DNA of 40,260 bases from Deltaproteobacteria bacterium (GTDB lineage: Bacteria > Myxococcota_A > Polyangia > JAAYKL01), in contig JAFGQN010000021.1 of assembly GCA_016935665.1 (NCBI GenBank), forward strand, positions 1 to 40,260. The letters are read 5' to 3'. Each line of letters opens with the position of its first letter. Position 1 is the stretch's first letter. A program made the translations under genes and the position numbers. The notes below the pieces were generated by a model. It searched no databases. It worked only from the letters and a program-made list of their open reading frames with translations, and was not told the origin of the DNA. Shown one piece after another: positions 17,772 through 26,183 of the stretch.

Positions 17772-18382
17772 CAGACATCCGTTCCATCGATTTGAATGAA
17801 ACGCGGGTGTGTCGGGTAGATCCGGTGTCGGGTGAAGAACTGCCGTCCCTCGACAAAACACGGGTCATGCCAAAGGGGAACCATCATTTCGATGCCACGG
17901 TCCAGGCCGCACACCCGTACGCGGAGCCACCGGCGACCTCTGCTTTTGTGGCCGAATATGTTCCCATTACCAGTCACGGGGCGTCCGGCGACGCCACTGC
18001 GCTGTGGACACCAACTACCGCACAGCTTCAAAAAGTCGCCGCATGGTTCTCCCGAAATCGACGGCGAATCATATTGCTGCTGGTCAGTGTGGTGATTGCC
18101 ATTGCCGTCCCATTTGCAACTCTGCAGGCAAATTCCGACGACACAACCCCTCGTCACTCTTTGAGAAGGAAAAAGAGCACGCCTCCCAACCAGCCCTCTC
18201 CTCGAAAAAGCGACACGGAAGTAATAACTGGCGCCACAGCAATACAGGCGGCTACATGGTTGAACAACGGCGATTACAAAAAGGCCAGAGCGGCATACAG
18301 CTTTCTTGCGAAACGGCATCCCGAAAACAAATCCTATACACTGGCAAAATCCATACTTGAAAACCAGGAGGAATATCAATGA
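17768..18382 (+). CDS. Single-pass membrane protein with TRV motifs and TPR-like tail
   Basis: A 204-residue protein. The start at 17768 (MTDIRSIDLNETRVCRVD) has GGAG nine bases upstream and overlaps the CpaF stop. About 97 cytoplasmic residues are low in predicted structure and contain two Thr-Arg-Val motifs (NETRV, T12; DKTRV, T31). A basic patch RNRRR precedes the TM helix (IILLLVSVVIAIAVPFATLQ, about 99-120), which supports an N-in orientation. The periplasmic part has a basic linker and a single TPR-like helix pair (AATWLNNGDYKKARAAYSFL, then AKRHPENKSYTLAKSILE). I know no named family. The TRV threonines are acidic/basic-flanked sites of a kind phosphorylated by Ser/Thr kinases and could be bound by the FHA protein three genes upstream; this is inference. 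Confidence 0.75.
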   Translation: MTDIRSIDLNETRVCRVDPVSGEELPSLDKTRVMPKGNHHFDATVQAAHPYAEPPATSAFVAEYVPITSHGASGDATALWTPTTAQLQKVAAWFSRNRRRIILLLVSVVIAIAVPFATLQANSDDTTPRHSLRRKKSTPPNQPSPRKSDTEVITGATAIQAATWLNNGDYKKARAAYSFLAKRHPENKSYTLAKSILENQEEYQ

Positions 18383-19041
18383 TAGTCATTTGGGCACTGC
18401 TCATTTTCGGGTTGGTCAGCTGCGATGCAAAAACACGGCTGGAGCCATTTCGCATCGCCATACACATCCACAACGAGGAAAACGTGCCAATGTCCGATAT
18501 CCCGGTTCAACTCGGAAAAACGCTCATCCGAACAGACCACACCGGTAGTGCCACCTTCAGGTTCGAAGGAAACGAGGGCGACACCGTAACCATCTCAATT
18601 GAATGTCCAAAAGAACACCGGGCCCACCCCGCCGGCAGCGCGCGCACTGTTCTGAAGAAGATAAACGCATCTGATAAACCCATTCCCGTTCCGGTTGACA
18701 TGGAATTCGCATGTGTCTCGTTGAAGCGGGAACATGTTCTTGTGGTAAAAACGAATCGAAGCGACTTGCCTGTAAAAATAAACGGGCGAACAGTGACTCA
18801 TACCAATGCGGACGGGGTTGCGCATGCCGTTGTCCGCGGTAAAACAGATGAAACGATGCACCTGAGAATCGACACGGAACGGCATCCTTCGCTGCGCCCG
18901 CAAAACCCTTCGCTTACCTTAGCCCTGCCGCCAAAGCGAAAATTCCTGTTCTTCGATCAGCAATTCGAAGAAATGACCCGTCCTGCAAAGTCGAAGAAAA
19001 AAAAGAAACGCGGCGCGTTCGCCGGCCCCAGGCGGCTATGA
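18379..19041 (+). CDS. Lipoprotein with beta-sandwich repeats, unknown function
   Basis: A 220-residue lipoprotein that starts in an ATGA overlap and has GAGGAATATC upstream. The signal peptide is short (MIVIWALLIFGLVSC), with a good lipobox LVSC and Cys15 as lipid site. Two beta-rich modules follow: residues about 24-110 (IAIHIHNEENVPMSDIPVQL, then GKTLIRTDHTGSATFRFEG) resemble carboxypeptidase-regulatory-like or Ig-like folds with the D-x-x-G-x-A/F turn, and residues about 118-175 (VKINGRTVTHTNADGVAH) look PEGA-like. The C-terminus is strongly basic (KSKKKKKRG), which might contact peptidoglycan or membrane lipids. It is the last gene of the FHA/CpaF chain; the opposite-strand roadblock gene ends 41 bases downstream. 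Confidence 0.75.
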   Translation: MIVIWALLIFGLVSCDAKTRLEPFRIAIHIHNEENVPMSDIPVQLGKTLIRTDHTGSATFRFEGNEGDTVTISIECPKEHRAHPAGSARTVLKKINASDKPIPVPVDMEFACVSLKREHVLVVKTNRSDLPVKINGRTVTHTNADGVAHAVVRGKTDETMHLRIDTERHPSLRPQNPSLTLALPPKRKFLFFDQQFEEMTRPAKSKKKKKRGAFAGPRRL

Positions 19042-19081
19042 TTCGCGTCGACCCGATGGATTATGAAGACCTAATATCCAT

Positions 19082-19483
19082 TCAGATGTTTATCTCGCGT
19101 CGAATATCTCGAATGATCTCAATCAGTTTTCGATAAATCATCTGATTGAGATGCCCGGAGGTTACAATGACGGATAAAAATAAATCGTCGCCCATGGACA
19201 TGGTGATACTGTCCAGTTTTTCCGCGTGAATTTCGATTTGTTCCACTTCCCCCAGATTCAGAGAGTCAAAGCGGCGAGCCGCCGAAGCGGCGATGACCCC
19301 AATATGGGCCGCGGCCAAACGCGTATCGAATGGTTCAAGATACGAATGATAATCGATGGTCTCGCCTTCACTATCATAAAATACAGCGGCGCGAAATCCC
19401 GGACAGACACCATCGATGTGGGACAGTATTTCGGCAAAGGCCGAACGCTCCATATCTCTGTGGAGTTCGCCAGGCTTCTTCAT
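19082..19483 (-). CDS. Roadblock/LC7-domain protein
   Basis: A 133-residue cytoplasmic protein matching the roadblock/LC7 fold: helix AFAEILSHIDGVCPGFRAAV, strand FYDSEGETIDY, helix TRLAAAHIGVIAASAARRF, strands QIEIHAEKLDSITMSMGDDL and FLSVIVTSG, and a final helix. Family members such as MglB act with Ras-like GTPases to set polarity or gliding motility; others are energy sensors. No MglA-type GTPase is encoded in this window, so the partner must be elsewhere. The start overlaps the stop of the PpiC lipoprotein (ATGA), making it the last gene of the mcp-tat-ldt-ppiC chain. It converges with the FHA/CpaF operon. Confidence 0.8.
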   Translation of the reverse strand: MKKPGELHRDMERSAFAEILSHIDGVCPGFRAAVFYDSEGETIDYHSYLEPFDTRLAAAHIGVIAASAARRFDSLNLGEVEQIEIHAEKLDSITMSMGDDLFLSVIVTSGHLNQMIYRKLIEIIRDIRREINI

Positions 19484-20439
19484 TGCCGACCTGTTCCTTT
19501 GCCTGTTTCTGCCAGAATCTCATCGTACACAAACACATTTCCCCGCTGATAAACATTTTCGATATAATTTGCAACATGCTGTCGTTTTTCTTCCGGCAGC
19601 AACTCTTCGGCAATACGCGGTGCGGCCTCTTCGAACGACACATTCGATTCAGCCTCTTCTTTGTCGATAAAAATCACGTGCATGCCAAATCTGGTTTCCA
19701 CAATGGAGGAAACCCGCGTGTTGGGATATGCCACAGCAAATGTGCCCGCCACAAATGAACGCACAAATCGCTCGCTTTGCGCATCAAACGGCGGCAGTTT
19801 TTCAACAACGATTTTGCGATGCGGATACATCGCCTTCACCCTGTCAACCCCGTTTCGAAACTCACTCTCGGTAACCGAATCTTTAGTTTCCTCATAAATT
19901 TTTTGCGCCATCTTCCGCAATTCACCCGATGATGTATCTTCCCCTTTTTTCTCCACCAGCGCATGGACGACGGTGCGCAACCGGTCGTGCACATATCGCC
20001 CCCTGTTCTTTTCATAGGTCTCTTTAATTTTCGATTTGGAAATACTTTTTGTGGTAAAGGCATTCCCCTTTTGGACCAGTTGCTGTAATGCAAGCGCTTT
20101 TTTAAATTCCGAAACGACCAACGGAGCTTTCGCATACCCGCGACGTCTGGCCTCATCTGCCAGCAAAGTGTCGCGAATCACCATGTCCAGCGCCTTCTGT
20201 GGAGTTTCCATCGTCATTCCGGATTCCAGATAATGGGCAATGTCCTCTTTATAAATGGGATTGCCATTCACGGTTGCAAGGACTCGAGAAGAATCCACCT
20301 CGCTTCTTTCCAATCCCGCATCGAATGCGTCCAGCCTGTTTTGTGCACTCTCAGGTGGTTTCTCATCGGAACAGGCCAATACACTGACTAATGTCAGCCC
20401 GTAAATCAACCTGATTCCGTATGCTTTGCTCATCCACAT
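19480..20439 (-). CDS. PpiC/SurA-type peptidyl-prolyl isomerase lipoprotein
   Basis: A 319-residue lipoprotein foldase. The ATG at 20439 (MWMSKAYGIRLIYGLTLVSV) is preferred, with an ATG two codons later as an alternative; a TTG at 20463 would touch the upstream stop codon. The signal ends in SVLAC. The N-terminal part has the SurA-like segment LATVNGNPIYKEDIAHYL and helices KALDMVIRDTLLADEARRRG. The rotamase domain occupies about residues 160-275, closing with VSSIVETRFGMHVIFIDKEE, the family's conserved F-G-x-H-V end. It should help fold outer-membrane or periplasmic proteins from its lipid anchor. It starts 24 bases after the L,D-transpeptidase stop and overlaps the roadblock gene by four bases. 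Confidence 0.88.
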   Translation of the reverse strand: MWMSKAYGIRLIYGLTLVSVLACSDEKPPESAQNRLDAFDAGLERSEVDSSRVLATVNGNPIYKEDIAHYLESGMTMETPQKALDMVIRDTLLADEARRRGYAKAPLVVSEFKKALALQQLVQKGNAFTTKSISKSKIKETYEKNRGRYVHDRLRTVVHALVEKKGEDTSSGELRKMAQKIYEETKDSVTESEFRNGVDRVKAMYPHRKIVVEKLPPFDAQSERFVRSFVAGTFAVAYPNTRVSSIVETRFGMHVIFIDKEEAESNVSFEEAAPRIAEELLPEEKRQHVANYIENVYQRGNVFVYDEILAETGKGTGRQ

Positions 20440-20463
20440 AAATTTCAAACGGCCCTGCAGCAA

Positions 20464-21792
20464 TCAACGGACACGGACCAGCGTCCCCTTATCTGTTTCG
20501 GTCGCATAGACGGACCACCACCCATCCGGAACGTGTGGCGACGTCCATTCATAAAACCATTTGGCATCCTGTGGCGCCATGTTCACGCATCCGTGGCTTT
20601 TTCGGTTTCCAAACCGATTATGCCAATATACCGCATGTATGGCATAACTCTCGTGAAAAAACTGTGTCCAGGGCACATCCTGGAGGGAATACAGTTTTCG
20701 TTCCACGGAAGTGCCTAAAGACGTCTCCGAGTCCACCACAACGATTTCAGTATCCGTATCCAACTCCTCTTCCTCATCGGTGTTGTCCATGGCGATGGCC
20801 GCCACTTTTACCCATATTCGAAACCGTCCTTTTACAGTACGGGATCCGCCATAGCGACCGGTGGATACCATGGTCGCATACACCGGCGTTTCCCCTTCGT
20901 ACGCGGTCATGATCTGTTGCACCACATCCACATCCACCCAGCGCTCGTTTTCCAAAACCTCTGCCGGCTTCTTTGCCGATGTGGCCACGCGAACGTCCTG
21001 GCCAGAAATCCATTCCTTTTCACCAATTCTATAGTAAGTATGCCGCGAACTTTTGGTCTGTTCGAATACTTTGAAAAAATCGTACCGCGCCAATTTTCTA
21101 ACTCGCGTCGATTTTGCTCTCGACGCGTCCGAATGAACCCAGGCGTCACTCGCATTCACCCATCCCACAGGCCAGTTGTCTGCCCGGCTTAACGCCACGC
21201 CCTGGAATGTGGAAACCCGTCCGGACAGTCGCGCCGCGTGGGTGGGAATCAGTTTGCCCTCCGGTGTTTTGTAGTATCGCTCGCCGTCTATGGTGACACG
21301 TTTTTCAACGCCAAAGCCAAAGCCTTTAAAAATTTCGCGAACTTCTTCGAGCCACCCAAACCTGGACCACTGATATTCGATGGCGCTGTCACCAATAAAC
21401 GCGTAGGGCCAGGGGGTCACGGTATCTGAAGTCATCGGTGGTTGCGCGGTCGCACGGGGGACGTCCTTCACCAACCGCACGTCGTCCCCGCAGACCCATC
21501 CGTCCTCATGAACCTGGTACCAGATACCCGCATCGCACCCATCGCCTTTTTGAGACGCCAATACCGGCAATCGCGACCCCTTTACAGCGATGCCTCGCAA
21601 TTTAAATTTGCGTGAAGGTCCACGCTTGATAGTGGTTCGGTTATGCAATACCTCAAGCGAGCCGCCACTGTTCGCCGCATTCGGTGTGACGGATTGAGCC
21701 ATGGCAATGGCGCCAAACGCCATCAAACTCAATCCGGTCCAGATAACTACAGTGGGTTGCCATCGTCCGAGGCAACATCGGTTCAATCGCAT
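20464..21792 (-). CDS. L,D-transpeptidase (YkuD domain) with SH3-like N-terminal region
   Basis: A 442-residue exported peptidoglycan enzyme. The signal peptide covers residues 1-32 (WTGLSLMAFGAIAMAQ). An SH3-like module follows (residues about 45-105, VLHNRTTIKRGPSRKFKLRG, with paired Cys in GDGCDAGIWYQVHEDGWVC), then a second one near residues 215-270. The catalytic YkuD domain lies at about 285-425 and ends with HAVYWHNRFGNRKSHGCVNM, giving the family motif with catalytic Cys402. Such enzymes form 3-3 cross-links or attach lipoproteins to peptidoglycan through a Cys thioester. An acidic loop (NTDEEEELDTDTE) interrupts the domain. It starts three bases after the tatC stop, so it belongs to the tat operon. 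Confidence 0.92.
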   Translation of the reverse strand: MRLNRCCLGRWQPTVVIWTGLSLMAFGAIAMAQSVTPNAANSGGSLEVLHNRTTIKRGPSRKFKLRGIAVKGSRLPVLASQKGDGCDAGIWYQVHEDGWVCGDDVRLVKDVPRATAQPPMTSDTVTPWPYAFIGDSAIEYQWSRFGWLEEVREIFKGFGFGVEKRVTIDGERYYKTPEGKLIPTHAARLSGRVSTFQGVALSRADNWPVGWVNASDAWVHSDASRAKSTRVRKLARYDFFKVFEQTKSSRHTYYRIGEKEWISGQDVRVATSAKKPAEVLENERWVDVDVVQQIMTAYEGETPVYATMVSTGRYGGSRTVKGRFRIWVKVAAIAMDNTDEEEELDTDTEIVVVDSETSLGTSVERKLYSLQDVPWTQFFHESYAIHAVYWHNRFGNRKSHGCVNMAPQDAKWFYEWTSPHVPDGWWSVYATETDKGTLVRVR

Positions 21793-21795
21793 TTT

Positions 21796-23355
21796 TTACT
21801 CATCTCTCTTTCGACGCCGTCCCATGAAGAACACCACCCCAATGGACAGATAATACAGAATGACCAGGGGCGTGGCCAGGAGGATTTGGGTGATGACGTC
21901 CGGCGGAGTCAGAATGGCAGCCACCGTTAGAGACAATACCACGAACCACCGCCCAAATCGAATGAGTTGCATGTAATCCACAATCCCCGCATATGCGAGA
22001 AAGAATATAAGGATGGGCAGTTCAAACACCAACCCGAACGCCAGCATCAGTTTGACGGCAAAATCGAGGTAGTCTTTTACCATCAGAACAGGCAACAGTT
22101 TTTGCGCCGCTTCTCTAACCACTTGCAGTCGGTAAAACACAGGAGTGGTGAAATGGCTGGAATCGAGGGTCTGATACGTGGCTTCCGTGTCGGTTTCTCC
22201 AATCAGGCTCATCGTCAAATCCAGCGGTCTATCATTCCGCTCCAAATGCAGAGAAAAAGGCTTTTTACCGCATCGTTCGATGGAGAAAATGTATTTCAGT
22301 TGAATGCCCTCGTTCAGCGGGGTCACTTGAAACTCACCACAATCGCCCCCCAAAAGTTTTTGCTGCGCCCATGCGTACAACCGCCGAACCCGCTCCCATT
22401 TGCCATGCTCCGCCGAACCGGCCCTGGCTGTGCCGACGGAACTGTTCTTTTTTTGGACCTTTGTTTTGCTTTCGGGGACGTCTTTGGGCACGCCATCCGC
22501 ATCCTGTTTGGCGCTATTCGAAGCAAGGTCCTGTGTACCTTTGTTTTCCAATACGGAGTCATCATCCCCGCTGTCCATTGCGGTTGAATCACTGGTGGCA
22601 GTGTCGATGGCCGTATCGTCTGTTGCACTATCCGGCGGGCTGTTTTCGCCATTAGTCGTGTCCGGTTCCAGCGCTACGGTTTCTGTTGCAGCTGCCGCAT
22701 TTTCCATTTCGGTGTTGTCTTTTGGATTTAAAGACTCGGAATTCCGGCGAGCAACGGGCGTCGGCCTGGATTCGGACGGCTGGCCAGCGACGTTGAGGGG
22801 CGTTTCATCTGCCTCAGGAACCGCCTGTGCGGATGGTCCCGCGGCCAGAGCCATCACTTTTTCGCTTTCAAGCGAATCCACCGTGCCACCGGAAGAAAAC
22901 TGAAGAAAAAAGGAAAACCCAATGGGAAAGACGTATGCATAGGCACCGGAAGACCCAATGACAAATAGCGCGGATGATATTAAAACAAACGGCAACGCCA
23001 TGCGTTTTTCGTTGCGGTACAACCCCGGAGAAACGAACCGCCACAACTGAAAGAAAATAATGGGCGACGCAAAGAACACGCCGCCAATGCCCGCAATTTT
23101 CAAGTACGCCACAAAGGGCTCCATCAGACTGGTGAAGTTGAGGGGAGATGGCGCCGGCAATCCTGGCACAGTTTTCCAGGCTGCGTACAGCGGGGCTTCG
23201 AGGAACTGACGCAATTCCTCTCTGAAAAACCAACATACCAGAACGCCCACGATGACGGCAACAAGACACTTGATGAGGCGCTGACGCAGCTCTTCGAGGT
23301 GCTCCATAAACGTCATCGTATCATGAGATTCTGCTTTCTGTTCGCGCTCAACCAT
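21796..23355 (-). CDS. tatC: Twin-arginine translocase TatC with a ~260-residue periplasmic insertion
   Basis: TatC is the membrane receptor for folded Tat substrates. The N-terminal motif MTFMEHLEELRQRLIK and SPLNFTSLMEPF are diagnostic. TM1-TM3 and the TM2-TM3 loop (FQLWRFVSPGLYRNEKR) are normal. After TM3 (FPIGFSFFLQF, about residue 150) normal TatC reaches the DYLDF segment within some 15 residues; here it appears only at about residue 420 (VKDYLDFAVKLMLAFGLVFE), so the protein is 519 rather than about 250 residues long. The insert has an acidic Ser/Thr/Asp-rich, presumably disordered first part (about 160-315) and a more ordered second part with two Cys (GGDCGEF; SIERCGKK). TM4-TM6 follow and end in RRRKRDE. 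The reading frame is clean and the flanks match TatC, so this is not a frameshift artefact. Confidence 0.95.
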   Translation of the reverse strand: MVEREQKAESHDTMTFMEHLEELRQRLIKCLVAVIVGVLVCWFFREELRQFLEAPLYAAWKTVPGLPAPSPLNFTSLMEPFVAYLKIAGIGGVFFASPIIFFQLWRFVSPGLYRNEKRMALPFVLISSALFVIGSSGAYAYVFPIGFSFFLQFSSGGTVDSLESEKVMALAAGPSAQAVPEADETPLNVAGQPSESRPTPVARRNSESLNPKDNTEMENAAAATETVALEPDTTNGENSPPDSATDDTAIDTATSDSTAMDSGDDDSVLENKGTQDLASNSAKQDADGVPKDVPESKTKVQKKNSSVGTARAGSAEHGKWERVRRLYAWAQQKLLGGDCGEFQVTPLNEGIQLKYIFSIERCGKKPFSLHLERNDRPLDLTMSLIGETDTEATYQTLDSSHFTTPVFYRLQVVREAAQKLLPVLMVKDYLDFAVKLMLAFGLVFELPILIFFLAYAGIVDYMQLIRFGRWFVVLSLTVAAILTPPDVITQILLATPLVILYYLSIGVVFFMGRRRKRDE

Positions 23356-23357
23356 GG

Positions 23358-23747
23358 TTACCCCTTCAGTTCCCTTTGCTCACCCCGATTCTCTCCTTTG
23401 GCCAACGCATTGGTCGCGTCTTTTTGGGTTTCATCCAGGTCCGTTTTTAGTGCCGTCTTCACGTCGTTCACGTCGTCCTGCAGCGATTTATACTCATCAT
23501 CCATAGCCCGCGCTTCGGCGTACAGCTTATCTGTCTGCGCTTTCATTTCGGTGGTGAAATCGGCCTTCACCTGTCTGATTTCAGCCAGTTCATCGTCTAT
23601 CTGATGTCGCAAATCCTGGCTGGCGGAGCGCAATTGGGCGATGACCCAGGCGATTTTCCGAAACAACTCCGGCAGTCGCTGTGGTCCAACAAAAATGAGA
23701 AGGATAAGCGCGATCACTAAAAACTCGGTCCAACCAATCCCTGACAC
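23358..23747 (-). CDS. tatB: TatA/TatB-family translocase subunit
   Basis: A 129-residue protein with the Tat hairpin: a short TM helix (EFLVIALILLIFVGPQRLPE) with the conserved G-P-x-x-L-P hinge, then an amphipathic helix (KIAWVIAQLRSASQDLRHQI) and a long charged helical tail. Length, the Glu early in the TM (E8) and the extended tail fit TatB better than TatA. The start is a GTG at 23747, preceded by AAGGA; no ATG is available before the hinge. It lies two bases before tatC and 29 bases after the chemoreceptor gene. No separate tatA is present in the window, so either it lies elsewhere or this subunit serves both roles. Confidence 0.9.
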   Translation of the reverse strand: MSGIGWTEFLVIALILLIFVGPQRLPELFRKIAWVIAQLRSASQDLRHQIDDELAEIRQVKADFTTEMKAQTDKLYAEARAMDDEYKSLQDDVNDVKTALKTDLDETQKDATNALAKGENRGEQRELKG

Positions 23748-23776
23748 TGTCTATTATTCCTTATGAATTGCTTAAA

Positions 23777-25384
23777 CTATTCCTGGGCAGCAATCTGCTT
23801 CATTTTGGAATGAAGCTGTTTGACCATTTGAAGGGCAGCATCGTTCCGGTCCATGGTATCCCCCAGTTTGGCCACACGCTCAAGCACTTCGCCGGTATTT
23901 TTGTTGTATTGATGGTGGTACATATTCAGTTGGCTGACCATCCTGGAAATGGACTCGATGGCCTCCGTAATCTGCCGCCCGCCCTTCGCCTGCTCGATAG
24001 TGGATCTTTCCACATGCTGCGTAATGGAACGCATTTTCTCTGCACCGTTAATAATAATCTCCGAGCCCCGCGCCTGCTCCGATGTGGCCAGCGCAATCTG
24101 CTGCACCGATTCCGCGATGCGGCTGATGGTATCGGTCACCTGTTTGGAACCTTTGGATTGCTCCACTGTGGCCCGTGCAATGGAACGCATCATGCTGGTT
24201 GATTTTTGTGAGCTCTCCAGAATCTTCCGCAATGCCCGCTCGGCGTCGTCAGACACCTGAACGCCCTTGTCCACATTTTGATTGCCCCGCTCCACCGCCG
24301 AGATGGCATTGAGCGTTTCGGATTGAATGGCTTTAATCAGACTGGCGATTTCCTTGGTGGACACCCCGGACCTTTCCGCCAAATCCTTGATTTCGTCTGC
24401 AACCACCGCAAACCCTTTGCCATGCTCTCCGGCCTGGGCCGCGATAATGGCCGCATTCAGGGCCAGCAGATTCGTTTGCTCCGCCACATCGTCAATCACA
24501 CTAAGAATCTGGCCAATGGCTTCAATCTTTTTACCCAGATTCAAAATCACATCCATCGCCTCCTGAGATGACCCTTTGGCCTCCTTGATAACGGCGATGG
24601 TTTTCGCCACGGCATCCGCGGACCTCTCTGCGTCCCTTGCCACACCTTCGGAAATAATGGCAGTCTCGTTGGCATTGGTCTGCACCTGATTGATGGAAAC
24701 GTCCATTTCATTCATGGCAGAGGAGGTTTCTTCCGCAGTGGTGGAGAGCTCGTCCACGTTGGCGGCCACCTCTTTTACGGACATGGCCATTTCGCCAATG
24801 GAATTAACAGTCTCCCGAACCGAAACGCCCATGGCGGTCATATTTTCAGCCACTTCCTCGTTGGTGGTGGTCATTTGTAAAATGGAAGACGCCCCCTGCT
24901 CTGCTGCAGAAGCCAGAATTTCAACATGGGATGCAATCTCCGCAAACGAAACCGACATTTCCTTTACGGCTTTTTCCGCCGCTAAAACATCGGCTTGCTG
25001 ATATTTTAAATCCATGTCGTATTTTTCGAGGGCTTCGTTCAGATCCGCAACAGTTTTTCGCAATTCTGCGATGGTGCGATTGGAACGCTGGCTATCACTC
25101 TGAGACACACGCACCAAACCGCTGATTTTTTCGGAAAGAAAAGCAAGCGCGTTGCCCGTTTCAGGGGCTGGCCGCTCTGCACTCGCGCCAGCTGCCAGCC
25201 ACTTGCCCAATGCTTCGATATCCCGCTGCACCATTAGCCGGGTGGCCAGAAGAAACAACACCCCCAGCGTAGAAACCAGCACAATCCCAATCAGGGTATC
25301 CCGGGATGGCGAAATGAGAAGCCCCGTCAGTAGAAGCCCAACCGTTACAATTGACACAAAAATCTCAGGCAACCCTCGTTTCAT
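23777..25384 (-). CDS. Methyl-accepting chemotaxis protein without a periplasmic sensor
   Basis: A 535-residue chemoreceptor. The ATG at 25384 ([16 protein letters not shown]) has GGAAGG upstream. Two TM helices near the N-terminus ([15 protein letters not shown] and [16 protein letters not shown]) are joined by only a few residues (SPSRDT), so there is no periplasmic ligand domain. After a short helical stretch comes a long coiled-coil signalling domain with the hairpin tip [19 protein letters not shown] followed by [19 protein letters not shown], which binds CheA/CheW. The tip has Ile where many receptors have Glu, as in other delta-type receptors. No CheA, CheW or CheR is encoded here. It is the first gene of a tight minus-strand chain ending with the roadblock gene, with tatB 29 bases downstream. 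Confidence 0.93.
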   Translation of the reverse strand: MKRGLPEIFVSIVTVGLLLTGLLISPSRDTLIGIVLVSTLGVLFLLATRLMVQRDIEALGKWLAAGASAERPAPETGNALAFLSEKISGLVRVSQSDSQRSNRTIAELRKTVADLNEALEKYDMDLKYQQADVLAAEKAVKEMSVSFAEIASHVEILASAAEQGASSILQMTTTNEEVAENMTAMGVSVRETVNSIGEMAMSVKEVAANVDELSTTAEETSSAMNEMDVSINQVQTNANETAIISEGVARDAERSADAVAKTIAVIKEAKGSSQEAMDVILNLGKKIEAIGQILSVIDDVAEQTNLLALNAAIIAAQAGEHGKGFAVVADEIKDLAERSGVSTKEIASLIKAIQSETLNAISAVERGNQNVDKGVQVSDDAERALRKILESSQKSTSMMRSIARATVEQSKGSKQVTDTISRIAESVQQIALATSEQARGSEIIINGAEKMRSITQHVERSTIEQAKGGRQITEAIESISRMVSQLNMYHHQYNKNTGEVLERVAKLGDTMDRNDAALQMVKQLHSKMKQIAAQE

Positions 25385-25621
25385 TCCTGTACTTCCTTCC
25401 AAGCAATTTCAAACAATATGTGCGGCGCGCGAAAATGGCACCAATTTTGATACAATATACCTGCAATTTGCCAATGCGCACTCCGAATGTCTTCACATTA
25501 TACAAATGTCTTCTTCAATTCCCAGTATTATGCATCGAAAATTACAAATAGAATTGTAGACAAGTTGCAAAGTTCTGATAGCGTCCTTACGATTCGGGCG
25601 AACGTTCAACAGGAGGTAGCC

Positions 25622-26173
25622 ATGTCCATTAAAGTATTGGTCCCAATTTCAACGGGTTTTGAAGAAATTGAAACCACCACGATCGTAGATGTTTTACGCC
25701 GGGGAGGAATCAATGTGGTTTTGGCCGGGGTGACGGAGGGACCCATCCAGGGGCGATCCGCCATCCGCGTTCTGCCGGATTGCACCCTCGATGAAGCGCT
25801 TAAAGATGCCTCCTTCGACGCTCTGGTGCTGCCGGGAGGGCAACCCAACGCGCAAACACTGACCGATGACTCCAGAATCATCTCCCTTTTAAAATCTATG
25901 AATAACAGCAACCGGCTCGTTGCCGCCATCTGTGCGGCGCCGACAGCTCTGCACGCGGCGGGATTGCTCAAAAATCGCAAGGCTACCATATTTCCCGAAT
26001 GCAGGGATGATATTCCCAAAGAAAGTTATGTGGAAGAAGATGTGGTGATTTCAGACGGCGTCATTACCAGTCGCGGTCCGGCCACAGCCATGTCTTTTTC
26101 GTTGACTCTGATTGAAACCCTGCGCGGCAAAGATGTTGCCGACAAAGTGTCAGCCGCAGTACTGGCATCTTAA
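25622..26173 (+). CDS. DJ-1/PfpI-family protein (YajL-like)
   Basis: A 183-residue protein of the DJ-1/ThiJ/PfpI superfamily. The start ATG at 25622 has an ideal AGGAGG five bases upstream; upstream in-frame codons are ignored. The N-terminus (SIKVLVPISTGFEEIETTTI) carries the acidic residue of the family active site (E15 region), LPGGQPNAQTL matches the loop before the nucleophile elbow, and LVAAICAAPTALHAAGLL gives the reactive C104. The end ITSRGPATAMSFSLTLIE is also conserved. Length and layout match YajL/DJ-1, implicated in protection from carbonyl or oxidative stress; the exact activity of this group is disputed. The recN start lies 10 bases downstream. Confidence 0.92.
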   Translation: MSIKVLVPISTGFEEIETTTIVDVLRRGGINVVLAGVTEGPIQGRSAIRVLPDCTLDEALKDASFDALVLPGGQPNAQTLTDDSRIISLLKSMNNSNRLVAAICAAPTALHAAGLLKNRKATIFPECRDDIPKESYVEEDVVISDGVITSRGPATAMSFSLTLIETLRGKDVADKVSAAVLAS

Positions 26174-26183
26174 CAAACCAAAC

